In this document: piece by piece, positions 25,130 to 33,390 of the stretch
Numbering within the stretch: the stretch's first letter is position 1
How the letters are laid out: each line of letters starts with the position of its first letter
DNA from: Lujinxingia vulgaris
Lineage (GTDB): Bacteria > Myxococcota_A > Bradymonadia > Bradymonadales > Bradymonadaceae
DNA: 64,000 nt
Assembly: GCF_007997015.1 (NCBI RefSeq)
Contig: NZ_VOSM01000002.1
Coordinates: forward strand, 62,001-126,000
Reading direction: 5' to 3'
Position numbers and translations under genes: made by a program
Notes under the pieces: model-generated
Databases searched by the model: none
The model's input: only the letters and a program-made list of their open reading frames with translations
Told to the model about the DNA's origin: nothing

Positions 25130-25615
25130 TCACCCCTCGGCCATCTCAAAGTCCTGAAAATCAAAGCCGGGGACGACCACGCACGCCATCAGCGCGTAGC
25201 CGGCGGGGCCGGGCTGGGGGTGGGCGCTCTGCCAGTGGCCGGCGGGGACGAGGGCCTGCAGGCGGAGCTCGGAGGTGGGGCCGAGTGTGAGGGTGCTCAG
25301 GCGGCTTTCGTCGGGGGCTTTGATGCGCAGGGTGAGCGGGTCGCCCATCAGGTGGAACCAGAGCTCGTCGGAGCTGACGCGGTGGCGTTTGGAGTGCTGG
25401 TGGCTTTTGAGGAGGTAGTAGATGGCGGTGCCGGCCTGGCGGCGGCCGTCTTTGCCGGGGAGGACCTCGGGGGGAAGGGTGATGGAGGAGCGCCAGGTTT
25501 CTGAGTAAAAACCGCCCTCGGGGTGGGGTTTGAGGGCATGGCGGGCGATGAGCTCGTCGGCGGTGGGTTTTTCAAACTTTTCGGTGCGGTTGATGGTTTC
25601 GGCGCGGTCGGGCAT
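25130..25615 (-). CDS. Cupin family protein (DUF985, Cupin_5)
   Basis: A 161-residue protein of the Cupin_5/DUF985 family. The hallmark LKPHPEGGFYSETWRS occurs at about residues 28-43. It is followed by AIYYLLKSHQHSKRHRVSSDELWFHLMGDPLTL and the closing strands LRLQALVPAGHWQSA...YALMACVVVPGFDFQDFEMAE. Family structures show a single-domain beta-barrel. The ligand and reaction are not established. It is the last gene of the leftward group with the CrtI-like oxidoreductase, starting 63 bp after that gene. Confidence 0.93.
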   Translation of the reverse strand: MPDRAETINRTEKFEKPTADELIARHALKPHPEGGFYSETWRSSITLPPEVLPGKDGRRQAGTAIYYLLKSHQHSKRHRVSSDELWFHLMGDPLTLRIKAPDESRLSTLTLGPTSELRLQALVPAGHWQSAHPQPGPAGYALMACVVVPGFDFQDFEMAEG

Positions 25616-25678
25616 GGGTGGATCCTCATATCGGGTAAAAAGCGGAAGCCAGGGGCTCGTGTGGAGCGCGAAGCGCGA

Positions 25679-27172
25679 TCATCGAGCGGATTTGAAAATA
25701 TGCTCTGCGGTGCGCAGGCCGCCAAGGGCCACGGCCAGGGTGCTTTGCCCGGGGAAGGCGGTGTCGCCGACGAGGTAGAGGTTTTTGGCGACCTGCTGGG
25801 GGCCGAGGTCGCGGTAGTGGTGCAGGCCTTTTACGCGAGGGATGCCGCCGACATAGCCGCCGGGGCGGCCGGTGAAGCGCTCGAAGGTGCGAGGGCTGCC
25901 GGTCATCTCGAAGAGGGTGGCGCGGGCAAGCTCGGGGGCGCGTAGCTGGAGGGTCTGGCGCATGCGATCTTGCACGGATTGGGTGTAGGCGGCGCGCTCC
26001 TCGGGGCTTGCGCCCAGGTAGCGGCGCATGTCGACGTGGGTGGAGACGGTGACGACGCGCTGGCCCTCGGGGGCGCGATCGCGCTCATCGGCGCCGCTGA
26101 CCGAGCAGAAGATGTGGTTGCCTTCCTGGAAGGGGCGGTGGGGGTCGTCGACGAGTTCGAGGTGGAAGGCCTCCTGGCGGGCGATGCGCTGGCGGTCGAC
26201 GCCCAGGTAGAGCATGGCGGCGCCCCAGCCGCCTTCGACGGCGCGCTGTTTGCGGTGGAGTGAGGGGCTTGCGAGCGCGGGGTCGGCCAGGAGCTTCAGC
26301 AGGGCCGAGGGCAGGAGGTTGGCGATGACGTGACGGGCGCGCAGGGTGTGGCGGCGGCTCTCGACGAGCCAGTGGTCGTGCTCGCGGGAGATGCGGCGCA
26401 CGGCGTCGGCCATCAAGACCTGGCCGCCGAGGTTTTCGACGGCGTCGGAGAGGGCGCTGGCGAGCTGGCCGATGCCGCCGTGGATGTGGCCGGTGCCGCG
26501 AAAGAAGTAGTCCATGGCGGCCAGGGCGAAGGGGGCTTCGGCCTCGTCGGCGCTGGCCTGGACGGTGATCTGGCAGACGGCGTTGAGGTAGGTGCGCAGG
26601 GGCAAAAAGTTCTGGAGGTCAAAGCGTTTGAGAAGATCGCCCACCGAGCGCCCCACCGCGCCCAGGAGCACCAGGTAGCCCGGGGAGCGGGCGATGTGGC
26701 GCAGGAGGTTGGAAGGGTTGAAAGGGGGGAGGAGCGTGGGGTCGTCAAAGAGCTGCCAGAGGGCGTCGGCGACGCGCTTCTGGTAGGCGAAGAAGCGTCG
26801 GATGGCCTCGGCCGGGGCGCCGGGAAGGGCGCAGAAGGAGGCGGTCAGCGCGTCGCGATCGCTGGAGATGGGGAGATTAAGGTCGGGGGCGCGCAGGGTG
26901 ACGAGCGGGTCCATGCTCTCAAAGCGCACCGGAAGGTTGTGGCGCTTAATCCAGCGGTCAAAGAGCTGGCCTTCGCCAAAGCCGCTGAAGAGGGTGGCGC
27001 CGGACTCAAAGCGGTAGCCGCGGCGGCGGAAGGTGCTGGCGCAGCCGCCCGGGTAGGTCAGCCGCTCGAAGATGGCGAGTGAGGCGCCGCGTTCGGCCAG
27101 GGTCAGCGCGGCGCTCAGGCCGCCAAAACCGGCGCCGATGACGATGGCGTCCAAAACATCGGGGGTGTTCAT
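25679..27172 (-). CDS. FAD-dependent phytoene desaturase / carotenoid isomerase-like oxidoreductase
   Basis: A 497-residue flavoprotein of the CrtI/CRTISO/RetSat superfamily. The N-terminal Rossmann dinucleotide site is VIGAGFGGLSAALTLAERG with FERLTYPGGCAST (about residues 10-48), and the family's C-terminal FAD motif appears as KNLYLVGDTAFPGQSTLAVALGGLRTAEHI. The YFFRGTGHIHGGIGQLASALSDAV stretch is typical of CRTISO-like members rather than classic CrtI. It may desaturate, saturate or isomerise a polyene, but no other carotenoid gene is in the window, so the substrate is open. It is 90 bp downstream of the SpsF-like gene in the same direction. Confidence 0.9.
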   Translation of the reverse strand: MNTPDVLDAIVIGAGFGGLSAALTLAERGASLAIFERLTYPGGCASTFRRRGYRFESGATLFSGFGEGQLFDRWIKRHNLPVRFESMDPLVTLRAPDLNLPISSDRDALTASFCALPGAPAEAIRRFFAYQKRVADALWQLFDDPTLLPPFNPSNLLRHIARSPGYLVLLGAVGRSVGDLLKRFDLQNFLPLRTYLNAVCQITVQASADEAEAPFALAAMDYFFRGTGHIHGGIGQLASALSDAVENLGGQVLMADAVRRISREHDHWLVESRRHTLRARHVIANLLPSALLKLLADPALASPSLHRKQRAVEGGWGAAMLYLGVDRQRIARQEAFHLELVDDPHRPFQEGNHIFCSVSGADERDRAPEGQRVVTVSTHVDMRRYLGASPEERAAYTQSVQDRMRQTLQLRAPELARATLFEMTGSPRTFERFTGRPGGYVGGIPRVKGLHHYRDLGPQQVAKNLYLVGDTAFPGQSTLAVALGGLRTAEHIFKSAR

Positions 27173-27262
27173 GGGGATTTACTGCCGACTGCGGGGGAAG
27201 GGAGGGGGGGAGGAGCGTGTCGGCAGAAGAGGTAGGCACCGGGGAGCGATGGCAAGGGGGCG

Positions 27263-28003
27263 TCAGGGGCTCGTGTGCGAGCGCGCTAAGGTGTGGGAGA
27301 GGGAGGGGGGAGGGTGGATGAGCTGCAGGAGCCTGGCGAGGTCGTAGTCGGTGTGAGGGCCCTGCATGCGGGCGACGAGTGTGCGGGCGAAGATAAGATC
27401 AGAGAGCTCGTCGATGGCCAGGTGCAGGCCGGCGGCTTCAGGGTGGTGGGTGTTGTAGAGGTAGAGGCGCCGGCCGAGGTGGGGGCGCTGGTAGAGGGCG
27501 AGTGTGACGTGTTCGAGGTGTTCCTGGCGGGTGAGGTGGTTGAGGTGTCGGATGTAGAAGGCGGTGCGGAGGATCTCGATGCTCATGCCGGCGGGGAAGG
27601 TGCGGCCGTTGACGTTGCTCAGAAAGTCGAGGCGATCGTCTCTGGCGATGTCGATCATCTGACGCAGGGTGGGGATGTCGACAAAGGCGTTATCCCCGTT
27701 GATGCGCGTGGCAAAGTCGAAGCCGGCGGTGCGGGCGGCGCCGGCGAAGCGTCCGGCCACATCATGAAGATCGCCGCGGTAGCAGCTTACGCCCGAGGCG
27801 TCGCAGAAGCGGGCGATGGGGTCGTCGGAGGGTTCCACCGAGGTGGCCACGACGATGTCGTCGAGGGGGAGGGCTTTGGCCAGGCGTTCGATGACAAAGC
27901 CGAGCAGGGGGCGGCCCCCCAGGGGCATCAGGGCTTTTCCGGGGAGGCGACTTGAGGAGAATCGGCTCAAGACAACGGCGCCGACGCGGGGTTGGGTGAT
28001 CAT
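27263..28003 (-). CDS. SpsF/NeuA-like cytidylyltransferase family protein
   Basis: A 246-residue nucleotidyltransferase-fold protein. The N-terminus [35 protein letters not shown] matches the acylneuraminate cytidylyltransferase / spore coat polysaccharide SpsF family, with the RLPGKxL nucleotide-binding loop; [10 protein letters not shown] is the metal-binding region. Members activate sugars as CMP derivatives for envelope polysaccharides. ATG 28003 overlaps the stop of the acyltransferase gene as ATGA, so translation is probably coupled. The last 20 residues (Ser/His/Pro-rich) look like an unconserved tail. Confidence 0.88.
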   Translation of the reverse strand: MITQPRVGAVVLSRFSSSRLPGKALMPLGGRPLLGFVIERLAKALPLDDIVVATSVEPSDDPIARFCDASGVSCYRGDLHDVAGRFAGAARTAGFDFATRINGDNAFVDIPTLRQMIDIARDDRLDFLSNVNGRTFPAGMSIEILRTAFYIRHLNHLTRQEHLEHVTLALYQRPHLGRRLYLYNTHHPEAAGLHLAIDELSDLIFARTLVARMQGPHTDYDLARLLQLIHPPPSLSHTLARSHTSP

Positions 28004-28548
28004 TTGCGCTCTCCCAGGGTTTTTGCGGGCACGCCGCCGACGATGGCGTAGGGGGCGACGTCGCGGCGCACGATCGCGCCGGCGGCCACGATGGCGCCTT
28101 TGCCGATGCGCACGCCTTTGAGGATTTTGGCGCCGGCGCCGATCCAGACGTCGTCTTCGATGACGATGGCCTGCGCCTCGTTGGGCTGGGTGTGGATGGG
28201 GGCGTCGCGGCGGGCCTGGTGATCGCTGTCGACGATGTAGACGAAGGGCGCGATCAGGCAGCCCCGGCCGATGGTTATGCCGGCCGATGCGAAGAGGTAG
28301 GTGTGGTAGCCGATCGAGCAGTCCTGGCCGATGCGAATATGGGCCCGGGGGTTGCAGGCGCAGAGTTTGGCGCCTTCTTTGAGGACGGTACGCGCGCCGA
28401 TGTGGATGTTGGCCGGGTAGCGCATCAGGGCGACGTTGCGATCCAGGAAGACGTCTGTGCCCAGGTAGCCCAGGGTGGGTTTGTGGCGCAGCCAGCGCAG
28501 GCGGTGGATGAGGCGAAAGCGCAGGTGCTGGCGCATTTGATTGCTCAT
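28000..28548 (-). CDS. Hexapeptide-repeat (LbetaH) acyltransferase
   Basis: A 182-residue left-handed beta-helix acyltransferase. Hexapeptide repeats run from about residue 45 to 170 ([16 protein letters not shown]...[32 protein letters not shown]...). The SDH motif in VDSDHQ holds the likely catalytic histidine, and [24 protein letters not shown]...IVGGVPAK is the classic C-terminal coil. Such enzymes O-acetylate sugars. A GGAGG ribosome-binding site precedes ATG 28548. It is coupled by ATGA overlap to the SpsF-like gene, so the pair probably modifies and activates the same surface sugar. Confidence 0.92.
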   Translation of the reverse strand: MSNQMRQHLRFRLIHRLRWLRHKPTLGYLGTDVFLDRNVALMRYPANIHIGARTVLKEGAKLCACNPRAHIRIGQDCSIGYHTYLFASAGITIGRGCLIAPFVYIVDSDHQARRDAPIHTQPNEAQAIVIEDDVWIGAGAKILKGVRIGKGAIVAAGAIVRRDVAPYAIVGGVPAKTLGERK

Positions 28549-28626
28549 GGCGACCTCCCGTGGAGGGGGCAGCAGGTCTGCCGGAGGTCATCTACGAGCG
28601 TCCCCCGGCGACGATGTCGCATAGCC

Positions 28627-28676
28627 TAAAACTACCCACGCCGGCCGGAGCGCAAAGCTCGGGCCGGCGTGTGGGT
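28627..28676 (-). terminator. Rho-independent terminator of the Pro/Glu lipoprotein
   Basis: On the minus strand a long GC stem (28634-28646 with 28662-28676), with an inner GAGC/GCTC stem and GCAAA loop, is followed by TAGTTTTAG. It lies about 30 bp past the stop at 28706. Confidence 0.85.
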
Positions 28677-28705
28677 GGGGCCGGGAGGTTGTGGGGCGGT
28701 GCAGA

Positions 28706-29317
28706 TCAGAGCTCGGGCGCGACTTCTTCTGCGGCGTCGCCTTCGGGGGTGACTTCGTCGGCGGGGTCGCCCTCGGGGGACTCGCCAGGCAGGGCGGGCT
28801 CAGCAGGCTCGGTGGGCTCAGCAGGTTCGGTGGGCTCAGCAGGCTCGGCGGGCTCGGTCTCGGCCGGGGGCGGCACGATATCAAATGCGCCGGAGGTCAC
28901 CTGTTTGAAGTCCAGGCCCACGGGCATCTCGATGGGGGTGGTGAAGCGGTAGCGGCCCGGCTCAAGGCCCACCGGGTTGAAGGCGGCCTCGCGCACGCCG
29001 CCGGGGTTGACGAGCACGGCTTCGCTGGTGGCGTCGCAGCTGAGCCAGTCGGGGGTGAGGTCGGAGGGCTGCCATTCTCCAGCGGTCTCGATGTGCAGGG
29101 TGGCCTGGCAGAGGTTGACCTTGAGGGGGCGCTGGGCCTTGTTTTCCAGGCGCAGCACCAGGTTGCCCTCGGTGGTGGGTGCGGTGCTCAGGTTGACGGC
29201 CTGGAGCTCCGACTGGGCGGTGCCGGTGTCGGTCTGCGGGGTGGCGCAGGCCATCAGGCCGCCGGAGAGCAGGGCGGTGGACGTGAGCAGGGCGGTCAAA
29301 AGCTGGCGCGTTCGCAT
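28706..29317 (-). CDS. Lipoprotein with Pro/Glu-rich C-terminal repeats
   Basis: A 203-residue predicted lipoprotein (MRTRQLLTALLTSTALLSGGLMAC; lipobox LMAC). The N-terminal 130 residues look like a beta-sandwich with two Cys residues (VNLCQATLHIE...PDWLSCDATSE). The C-terminal 60 residues are a flexible acidic Pro-rich tail built from EPAEPTEPAEP units and EGDPADEVTPEGDAAEEV. A GAAAGGAG ribosome-binding site supports ATG 29317 over the longer in-frame start. It is a single gene with its own terminator. The function is unknown. Confidence 0.85.
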   Translation of the reverse strand: MRTRQLLTALLTSTALLSGGLMACATPQTDTGTAQSELQAVNLSTAPTTEGNLVLRLENKAQRPLKVNLCQATLHIETAGEWQPSDLTPDWLSCDATSEAVLVNPGGVREAAFNPVGLEPGRYRFTTPIEMPVGLDFKQVTSGAFDIVPPPAETEPAEPAEPTEPAEPTEPAEPALPGESPEGDPADEVTPEGDAAEEVAPEL

Positions 29318-29378
29318 ACACACTCCTTTCAACAAGGTGGGGGATGGGCGGGGCAGGGAAAACACCTACATCAAGGCG

Positions 29379-29410
29379 AAAAAAAACGCCCGCCGCGGGA
29401 GCGGAGGGCG
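29379..29410 (-). terminator. Rho-independent terminator of the receiver gene
   Basis: On the minus strand CGCCC-T-CCGC / GCGG-C-GGGCG forms a stem followed by eight T residues (A-run 29379-29386 on the plus strand). It sits about 40 bp after the response regulator stop. Confidence 0.88.
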
Positions 29411-29448
29411 CTTTGAAGAAGGCCCGCGTGGGAGCCTTTCAAAGATGC

Positions 29449-29814
29449 TCAGCCTTCGAGGAAGGCGTTCATCTTGCCGAGCAGGCGCTCGATGTCGACC
29501 GGCTTGGTCTCGAAGTCGTCGCAGCCGATGTCCAGCGCCTTGGTGCGATCGCTCTCCAGGGCGTGGGCGGTCAGGGCGATGAGCGGGATCTTGGCGGTGG
29601 GGCCGTGGGCCTTGATCTGGCGGGTGGCTTCCCAGCCGTCCATCACCGGAAGGCTCAGATCCATCAGGATGAGATCGGGCGCTTCGCTGCGGCTCATGTT
29701 GACGGCTTCCTGGCCATCGGTGGCCACGGCCACGGTGAAGCCGCGGCGCTGGAGGCGACGGGCCAACATGTCGCGGTTCATTTCGTTGTCTTCTACGAGG
29801 AGGATCTTCGCCAT
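29449..29814 (-). CDS. Stand-alone CheY-like receiver (response regulator)
   Basis: A 121-residue single receiver domain with no output domain. The acidic pocket is VEDNE, the phosphoacceptor is the Asp in LILMDLSLPVMDGW (about residue 52), the switch Thr is in IALTAHA, and the conserved Lys is in ETKPVD. It is phosphorylated by a histidine kinase and probably passes a signal through protein contacts. It lies just downstream of the MCP-like gene in the same direction, but a probable hairpin between them suggests partial independence. The sequence is close to receivers of hybrid kinases (the family member with a VMDGWEATRQIKA loop). Confidence 0.95.
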   Translation of the reverse strand: MAKILLVEDNEMNRDMLARRLQRRGFTVAVATDGQEAVNMSRSEAPDLILMDLSLPVMDGWEATRQIKAHGPTAKIPLIALTAHALESDRTKALDIGCDDFETKPVDIERLLGKMNAFLEG

Positions 29815-29864
29815 TGAACTACTCTCGTTAAACGTGGTCGATGTTACTCTTTTTAAACTTAGGA

Positions 29865-29903
29865 GGAGCCCACGGCCTTCCCGTAAGAAGGGCTTCTGGC
29901 TCC
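29865..29903 (-). terminator. Possible terminator between MCP and receiver genes
   Basis: On the minus strand GGAGCC...GGCTCC with an inner CCTTC/GAAGG stem is followed by TCCTAAGTTTAAAAAG. The T-rich part is imperfect, so some read-through into the receiver gene is likely. Confidence 0.45.
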
Positions 29904-29919
29904 CCGAGATCGGGTGTCA

Positions 29920-31386
29920 TCAGTGTGCGGTGTGCAGGTTCACCGCGGGCTCGGGCGCCTCGACTTTCCAGCGCTCCACGCCGTGGCGGTCACCGACGTC
30001 GAACCGCTCTACCATTTCTCGCAGGGATTCCGAAAGGGTCGCAAGCTCAGAAGCGGTCACGGTGACCTGACGGATGCCGGCCACCGAGTTGGTGACCAGG
30101 CGAGAGAGGTCTTCCATGGCGCGATTGACCTCACCGGTGTTTTCGCGCTGGTCCTGAGTAACCACCTTGATTTTTGTGGCAACCTCTGTGGTCTCCTCCG
30201 AGCGATCGAGACCCTCCTGGCAGGCCACCGCGGTGGTGCGGGCGCTGTCCTGAATATCGCCGACGAGGCTCTTGATGGCGCCGACCGACTCCATGGTGTT
30301 CTCGGCCAGGCGGCGCATCTCGTTGGCGACGAGCGCAAAGCCCTTGCCGGCTTCACCGGCGCGGGCGCCTTCCAGGCTGGCGTTGAGCGCCAGGAGGTCG
30401 GAGCGGTCGGCGATGCTCTTGATGAGCTTGAGGATCTCGGAGATGCGCTCGCTGTGCTGGTTGAGCTCCTGGATGTGGGAGCCGATCTGACGGTTTTTCT
30501 GGCAGGTGTCTTCGGCGGCGCGGGAGACCTGGCGGGCGCTGTCGGCGATGGCGTCGGAGGAGTTGAAGAGGCCTTCGACGGTGAGCTGGGTCTGGCGAAT
30601 CTTGGCGGCCTGATGCTGGGCGGACTGCTCGTGCTGGTGGAGCACCTGGAGCATCTCTTCGGTGGAGGTGGCCACGTGCAGGGCGCTGCGCATGATCTCT
30701 TCAACCACCTCGCGCAGGCCGGTGACCATTTCGTTGAAGACGTTGGTGAGGTCGCCGTCGCCCTCGACCTGGCTGGTGAGGTCGCCGCCGGCGATCTGGC
30801 GGGCGCGGCCGGCCAGGTTTCGCAGGTTGTGCACCATCATCCCAAAGGAATCCCCCAACTCGCCGGGCAGCTCCTCGTCGAGGGCCGGGTTGAAGAGCTG
30901 GTCGTTGGCGATGATGTAGGCTTTGACGGTGAGGCGGCGCAGCTGGTTGGTGAGCTGGGCGAAGCTGCGGTTGAGATCGCCCTGGCTGGCGCTGGCGGGC
31001 AGATCAACCGCCGAGAGCTGGCCGGTCTCGAGCACCTTGCTCTGGAGCTGGCGCACGCCGATGTAGCCGTTGGCAAGCTCGGTGGCCTCTTCGCTGAGCA
31101 TGCGCAGCTGGGTCAGGAGCTGGTTGACGGCGGTGGCCATGCGGCCGACCTCACCGTCGAGGTTGAGCGTGAGGCGGGGCTGGGTGAGATCGCCCTGGGC
31201 CAGGCGCTCGACCGCGTCGATGACCTCCCCGTAGGGGTTGAGGACCGAGCGGGTGTAGGCGATGGCGGCCAGGCCCCCGAGCGCCACGAGCGCGGCTGCA
31301 ACATACGCGCCCTGGGCCAGCGCGGCCCCCGCGCCGATGACGGCGACCCCGCCGATGACTCCAGCGATCTTTTTCCAACTGCTCAT
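29920..31386 (-). CDS. Methyl-accepting chemotaxis protein-like receptor without a sensor domain
   Basis: A 488-residue MCP-like protein. Residues about 5-55 contain two short hydrophobic helices with almost nothing between them, so there is no periplasmic sensor. A HAMP-like segment ([33 protein letters not shown]) and a second one ([28 protein letters not shown]) follow. The signalling hairpin has the hallmark tip [30 protein letters not shown] at about 370-400. It should interact with CheW/CheA, none of which is in the window. Start ATG 31386 is chosen because the upstream 18 residues are unlike MCPs. Downstream lies a single receiver gene. Confidence 0.92.
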   Translation of the reverse strand: MSSWKKIAGVIGGVAVIGAGAALAQGAYVAAALVALGGLAAIAYTRSVLNPYGEVIDAVERLAQGDLTQPRLTLNLDGEVGRMATAVNQLLTQLRMLSEEATELANGYIGVRQLQSKVLETGQLSAVDLPASASQGDLNRSFAQLTNQLRRLTVKAYIIANDQLFNPALDEELPGELGDSFGMMVHNLRNLAGRARQIAGGDLTSQVEGDGDLTNVFNEMVTGLREVVEEIMRSALHVATSTEEMLQVLHQHEQSAQHQAAKIRQTQLTVEGLFNSSDAIADSARQVSRAAEDTCQKNRQIGSHIQELNQHSERISEILKLIKSIADRSDLLALNASLEGARAGEAGKGFALVANEMRRLAENTMESVGAIKSLVGDIQDSARTTAVACQEGLDRSEETTEVATKIKVVTQDQRENTGEVNRAMEDLSRLVTNSVAGIRQVTVTASELATLSESLREMVERFDVGDRHGVERWKVEAPEPAVNLHTAH

Positions 31387-31515
31387 CTGGTGGTCCCTAA
31401 ACGCAATGCTGCGATACAAAAACGCCCGACCCTCACGCAACTTCAGTGGGCCGGGCAGTGCGGCCCGGAGCTCAGTGATGAGCTCCAGGCCGGCATTATG
31501 CAGCAGGTAAAGCTT

Positions 31516-32427
31516 TCAGTCGAGGCCGCTGATGAAGGCGTCGAGGTGGGCGGCGCTGGAGGCCGGATCTTCAACGAAGAGGTAGTGGCCGCTGCCCGGG
31601 AAGTACTGCACCTGGCTGTTGGCAATGAGATCGCCGACGGCGGCCTGGAGCAGGGGCGGGTTCATGAAGGGATCGTCGGAGACGAGGATCAGCGTCTCGG
31701 TGCCGATTTTGTGGAGCTTGTCGGCGAAGTCGGCGCCGGTCCAGGAGTCGAGGCTCTGGCGGATGGCCTTGGGAAGCACGCCGGAGGCGTCGGCGGCCAT
31801 CGCGGCGAAATCGTCGGGCTGAATGTCCACGCTGGAGATCTGGATGATCAGCTCTTGCAGCGAGGTGTCGTAGGCGGCCGCCGCGAAGAGATCATAGCTT
31901 TCGGGGGGCAGCGGGAAGCCGGAGGCGGGCACCGGGCTCATCAGGATCAGGCCTTTGAGCTGGTCGTCGTATTTGGTGGCGTAGAGCTGGGCCAGCGCCC
32001 CGCCCATGGAGTGTCCGGCGAGCACGAAGTCGGAGGCGCCGGAGTCTTTGACGACGGCTTCGATGTCCTTGATGTAGTTCTGGAGCGGGTAGCCCGCCGG
32101 GGGCTTCGAGGAGAGGCCGCTGCCGCGCAGATCGGGCACGATCAGACGGTAGTCCGGGCCGGCCATCTCCTCGATGAGGTTGTCGTAGACGGCGCCGGAG
32201 ACCATCCAGCCGTGCACGAGCACGACATCCTGGGGGCCGTCGCCGATGACGCGGTAGGCGATGTCTTTCTGATCCTTGGTACGCGCGTAGCGAAGCTCGG
32301 CTTCTTCCCCCAGCGACTGCGCGATCTGCGAGCTGGTGTCGTCCGGGGCGGGCTGCTCCCCACAGCCCACGATGCCTGCCATCCCCACCACCAACGAGAG
32401 CGCTGCGATCTTCATCGTGTTTTTCAT
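31516..32427 (-). CDS. Alpha/beta hydrolase lipoprotein
   Basis: A 303-residue predicted lipoprotein (signal peptide MKNTMKIAALSLVVGMAGIVGC) carrying an alpha/beta hydrolase domain. The oxyanion-hole motif is VLVHGWMVSGAV, the nucleophile elbow GHSMGG, a likely acidic residue lies in LVSDDPF, and the catalytic His in GSGHYL. It closely resembles the soluble hydrolase encoded upstream at 32603-33364 (LVHGWMVSGAV, PVPASG and QSxxSWTG are shared), so the two arose by duplication and one acquired an export/lipid signal. AAAAGGAG precedes ATG 32427. The substrate, probably an ester or a lactone, is unknown. Confidence 0.9.
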   Translation of the reverse strand: MKNTMKIAALSLVVGMAGIVGCGEQPAPDDTSSQIAQSLGEEAELRYARTKDQKDIAYRVIGDGPQDVVLVHGWMVSGAVYDNLIEEMAGPDYRLIVPDLRGSGLSSKPPAGYPLQNYIKDIEAVVKDSGASDFVLAGHSMGGALAQLYATKYDDQLKGLILMSPVPASGFPLPPESYDLFAAAAYDTSLQELIIQISSVDIQPDDFAAMAADASGVLPKAIRQSLDSWTGADFADKLHKIGTETLILVSDDPFMNPPLLQAAVGDLIANSQVQYFPGSGHYLFVEDPASSAAHLDAFISGLD

Positions 32428-32559
32428 TGTCGTACTCCTTTTCGAACACATGAATCGACAAACCAATCAAGGGGCACCAACGACGGTCCAACATGTCGTC
32501 GGTGATGAGCGCCGTGCCGGATCAGACCATAAAGCCTCGCGTCTTAAGGGTTTTTTGAA

Positions 32560-32583
32560 GGGCTCCCCGCAGCGGGGGAGCCC
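32560..32583. other. Strong hairpin between the two hydrolase genes
   Basis: GGGCTCCCC (32560-32568) and GGGGAGCCC (32575-32583) form a perfect 9-bp stem. On the minus strand it follows the stop at 32603, but an A-run rather than a T-run comes after it, so it may be an mRNA stability element rather than a terminator. Confidence 0.5.
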
Positions 32584-32602
32584 GAGGGTATGAACTCGAA
32601 GA

Positions 32603-33364
32603 TCAGTAGAAGTCGTTGAGGACGGCGGCCAGCTCGCCGCTACGCTCGATCTGCGGGTAGTGCCCGGCCCCGGCGACGACGGCGAAGGAGGCGTTTTTGA
32701 TGGGCTCGACGACGGCCGCTTTGAGGAAGTCGTGGGGAAGGAAAGGATCGTCGGAGCCGACGACCAGCGTGGTGGCCTCAATCTTCTCAAGGCAGCCTTC
32801 GATGCCGCCGCCGGTCCAGCTCTCGTAAGACTGACGGATGCAGTCGGCGGGAATCGTCATGGCGTCGTCGAGCATCTCGTCGAGCGCGCCCTCGGGAAGA
32901 TCGAGGGTGGCCATGCCAATGATGGCGCTGAGCATCTCGCGTTTTTCGCCGGCGTTGATAAAGAGCTCGTGGGCTTCGGGCGGAAGCTGCATGCCGCTCG
33001 CGGGTACCGGGGTGACGAGCGCGAGTTTTTTGACCTTTTCGGGGTGGGTCGCCGCATAGAGCTGGGCGATCTGGCCACCCATCGAGTGGCCCAGGAGGTT
33101 AAAGGAGGAGGCGCCGGCGTCTTGAACGATGGCGTCGACATCGGCGACGTAATCCTCCAGGTGGTAGGTGTCGCAGGAGGCGGAGTGGCCGGCGCCGCGA
33201 TGATCGGGGATGATCACGCGGAAGCGCTTGTCGAGCAGGGGGAGGAGTCGGTTGAAGACCGCGCCGGAGACCATCCAGCCGTGCACGAGCACGAGATCTT
33301 CGGAGCCCTCGCCGTGGATGTGGTAGGCGAGGGTGCGGCCGTCTTTCTGAAGCGTCTTCTTCAT
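32603..33364 (-). CDS. Alpha/beta hydrolase (cytoplasmic)
   Basis: A 253-residue alpha/beta hydrolase without a signal peptide. The oxyanion motif is LVHGWMVSGAV, then DHRGAGHS, the nucleophile elbow GHSMGG, the acid in VGSDDPFLP, and the catalytic His in AGAGHYPQIE. It resembles the esterase/lactonase-type hydrolases, but the exact reaction cannot be read from sequence. It is a close relative of the downstream lipoprotein hydrolase. A GGAGTCGCC ribosome-binding site is present. It lies between a hybrid kinase gene (26 bp upstream) and that lipoprotein. Confidence 0.92.
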   Translation of the reverse strand: MKKTLQKDGRTLAYHIHGEGSEDLVLVHGWMVSGAVFNRLLPLLDKRFRVIIPDHRGAGHSASCDTYHLEDYVADVDAIVQDAGASSFNLLGHSMGGQIAQLYAATHPEKVKKLALVTPVPASGMQLPPEAHELFINAGEKREMLSAIIGMATLDLPEGALDEMLDDAMTIPADCIRQSYESWTGGGIEGCLEKIEATTLVVGSDDPFLPHDFLKAAVVEPIKNASFAVVAGAGHYPQIERSGELAAVLNDFY

Positions 33365-33390
33365 GGCGACTCCTTGTGGGGTGTTGGGGG

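Noticed and set aside
29914-32505. An 863-codon rightward ORF
   Set aside because: It is antisense to the MCP and hydrolase genes, is Val/Gly/Glu-rich without domain pattern, and crosses three gene boundaries.
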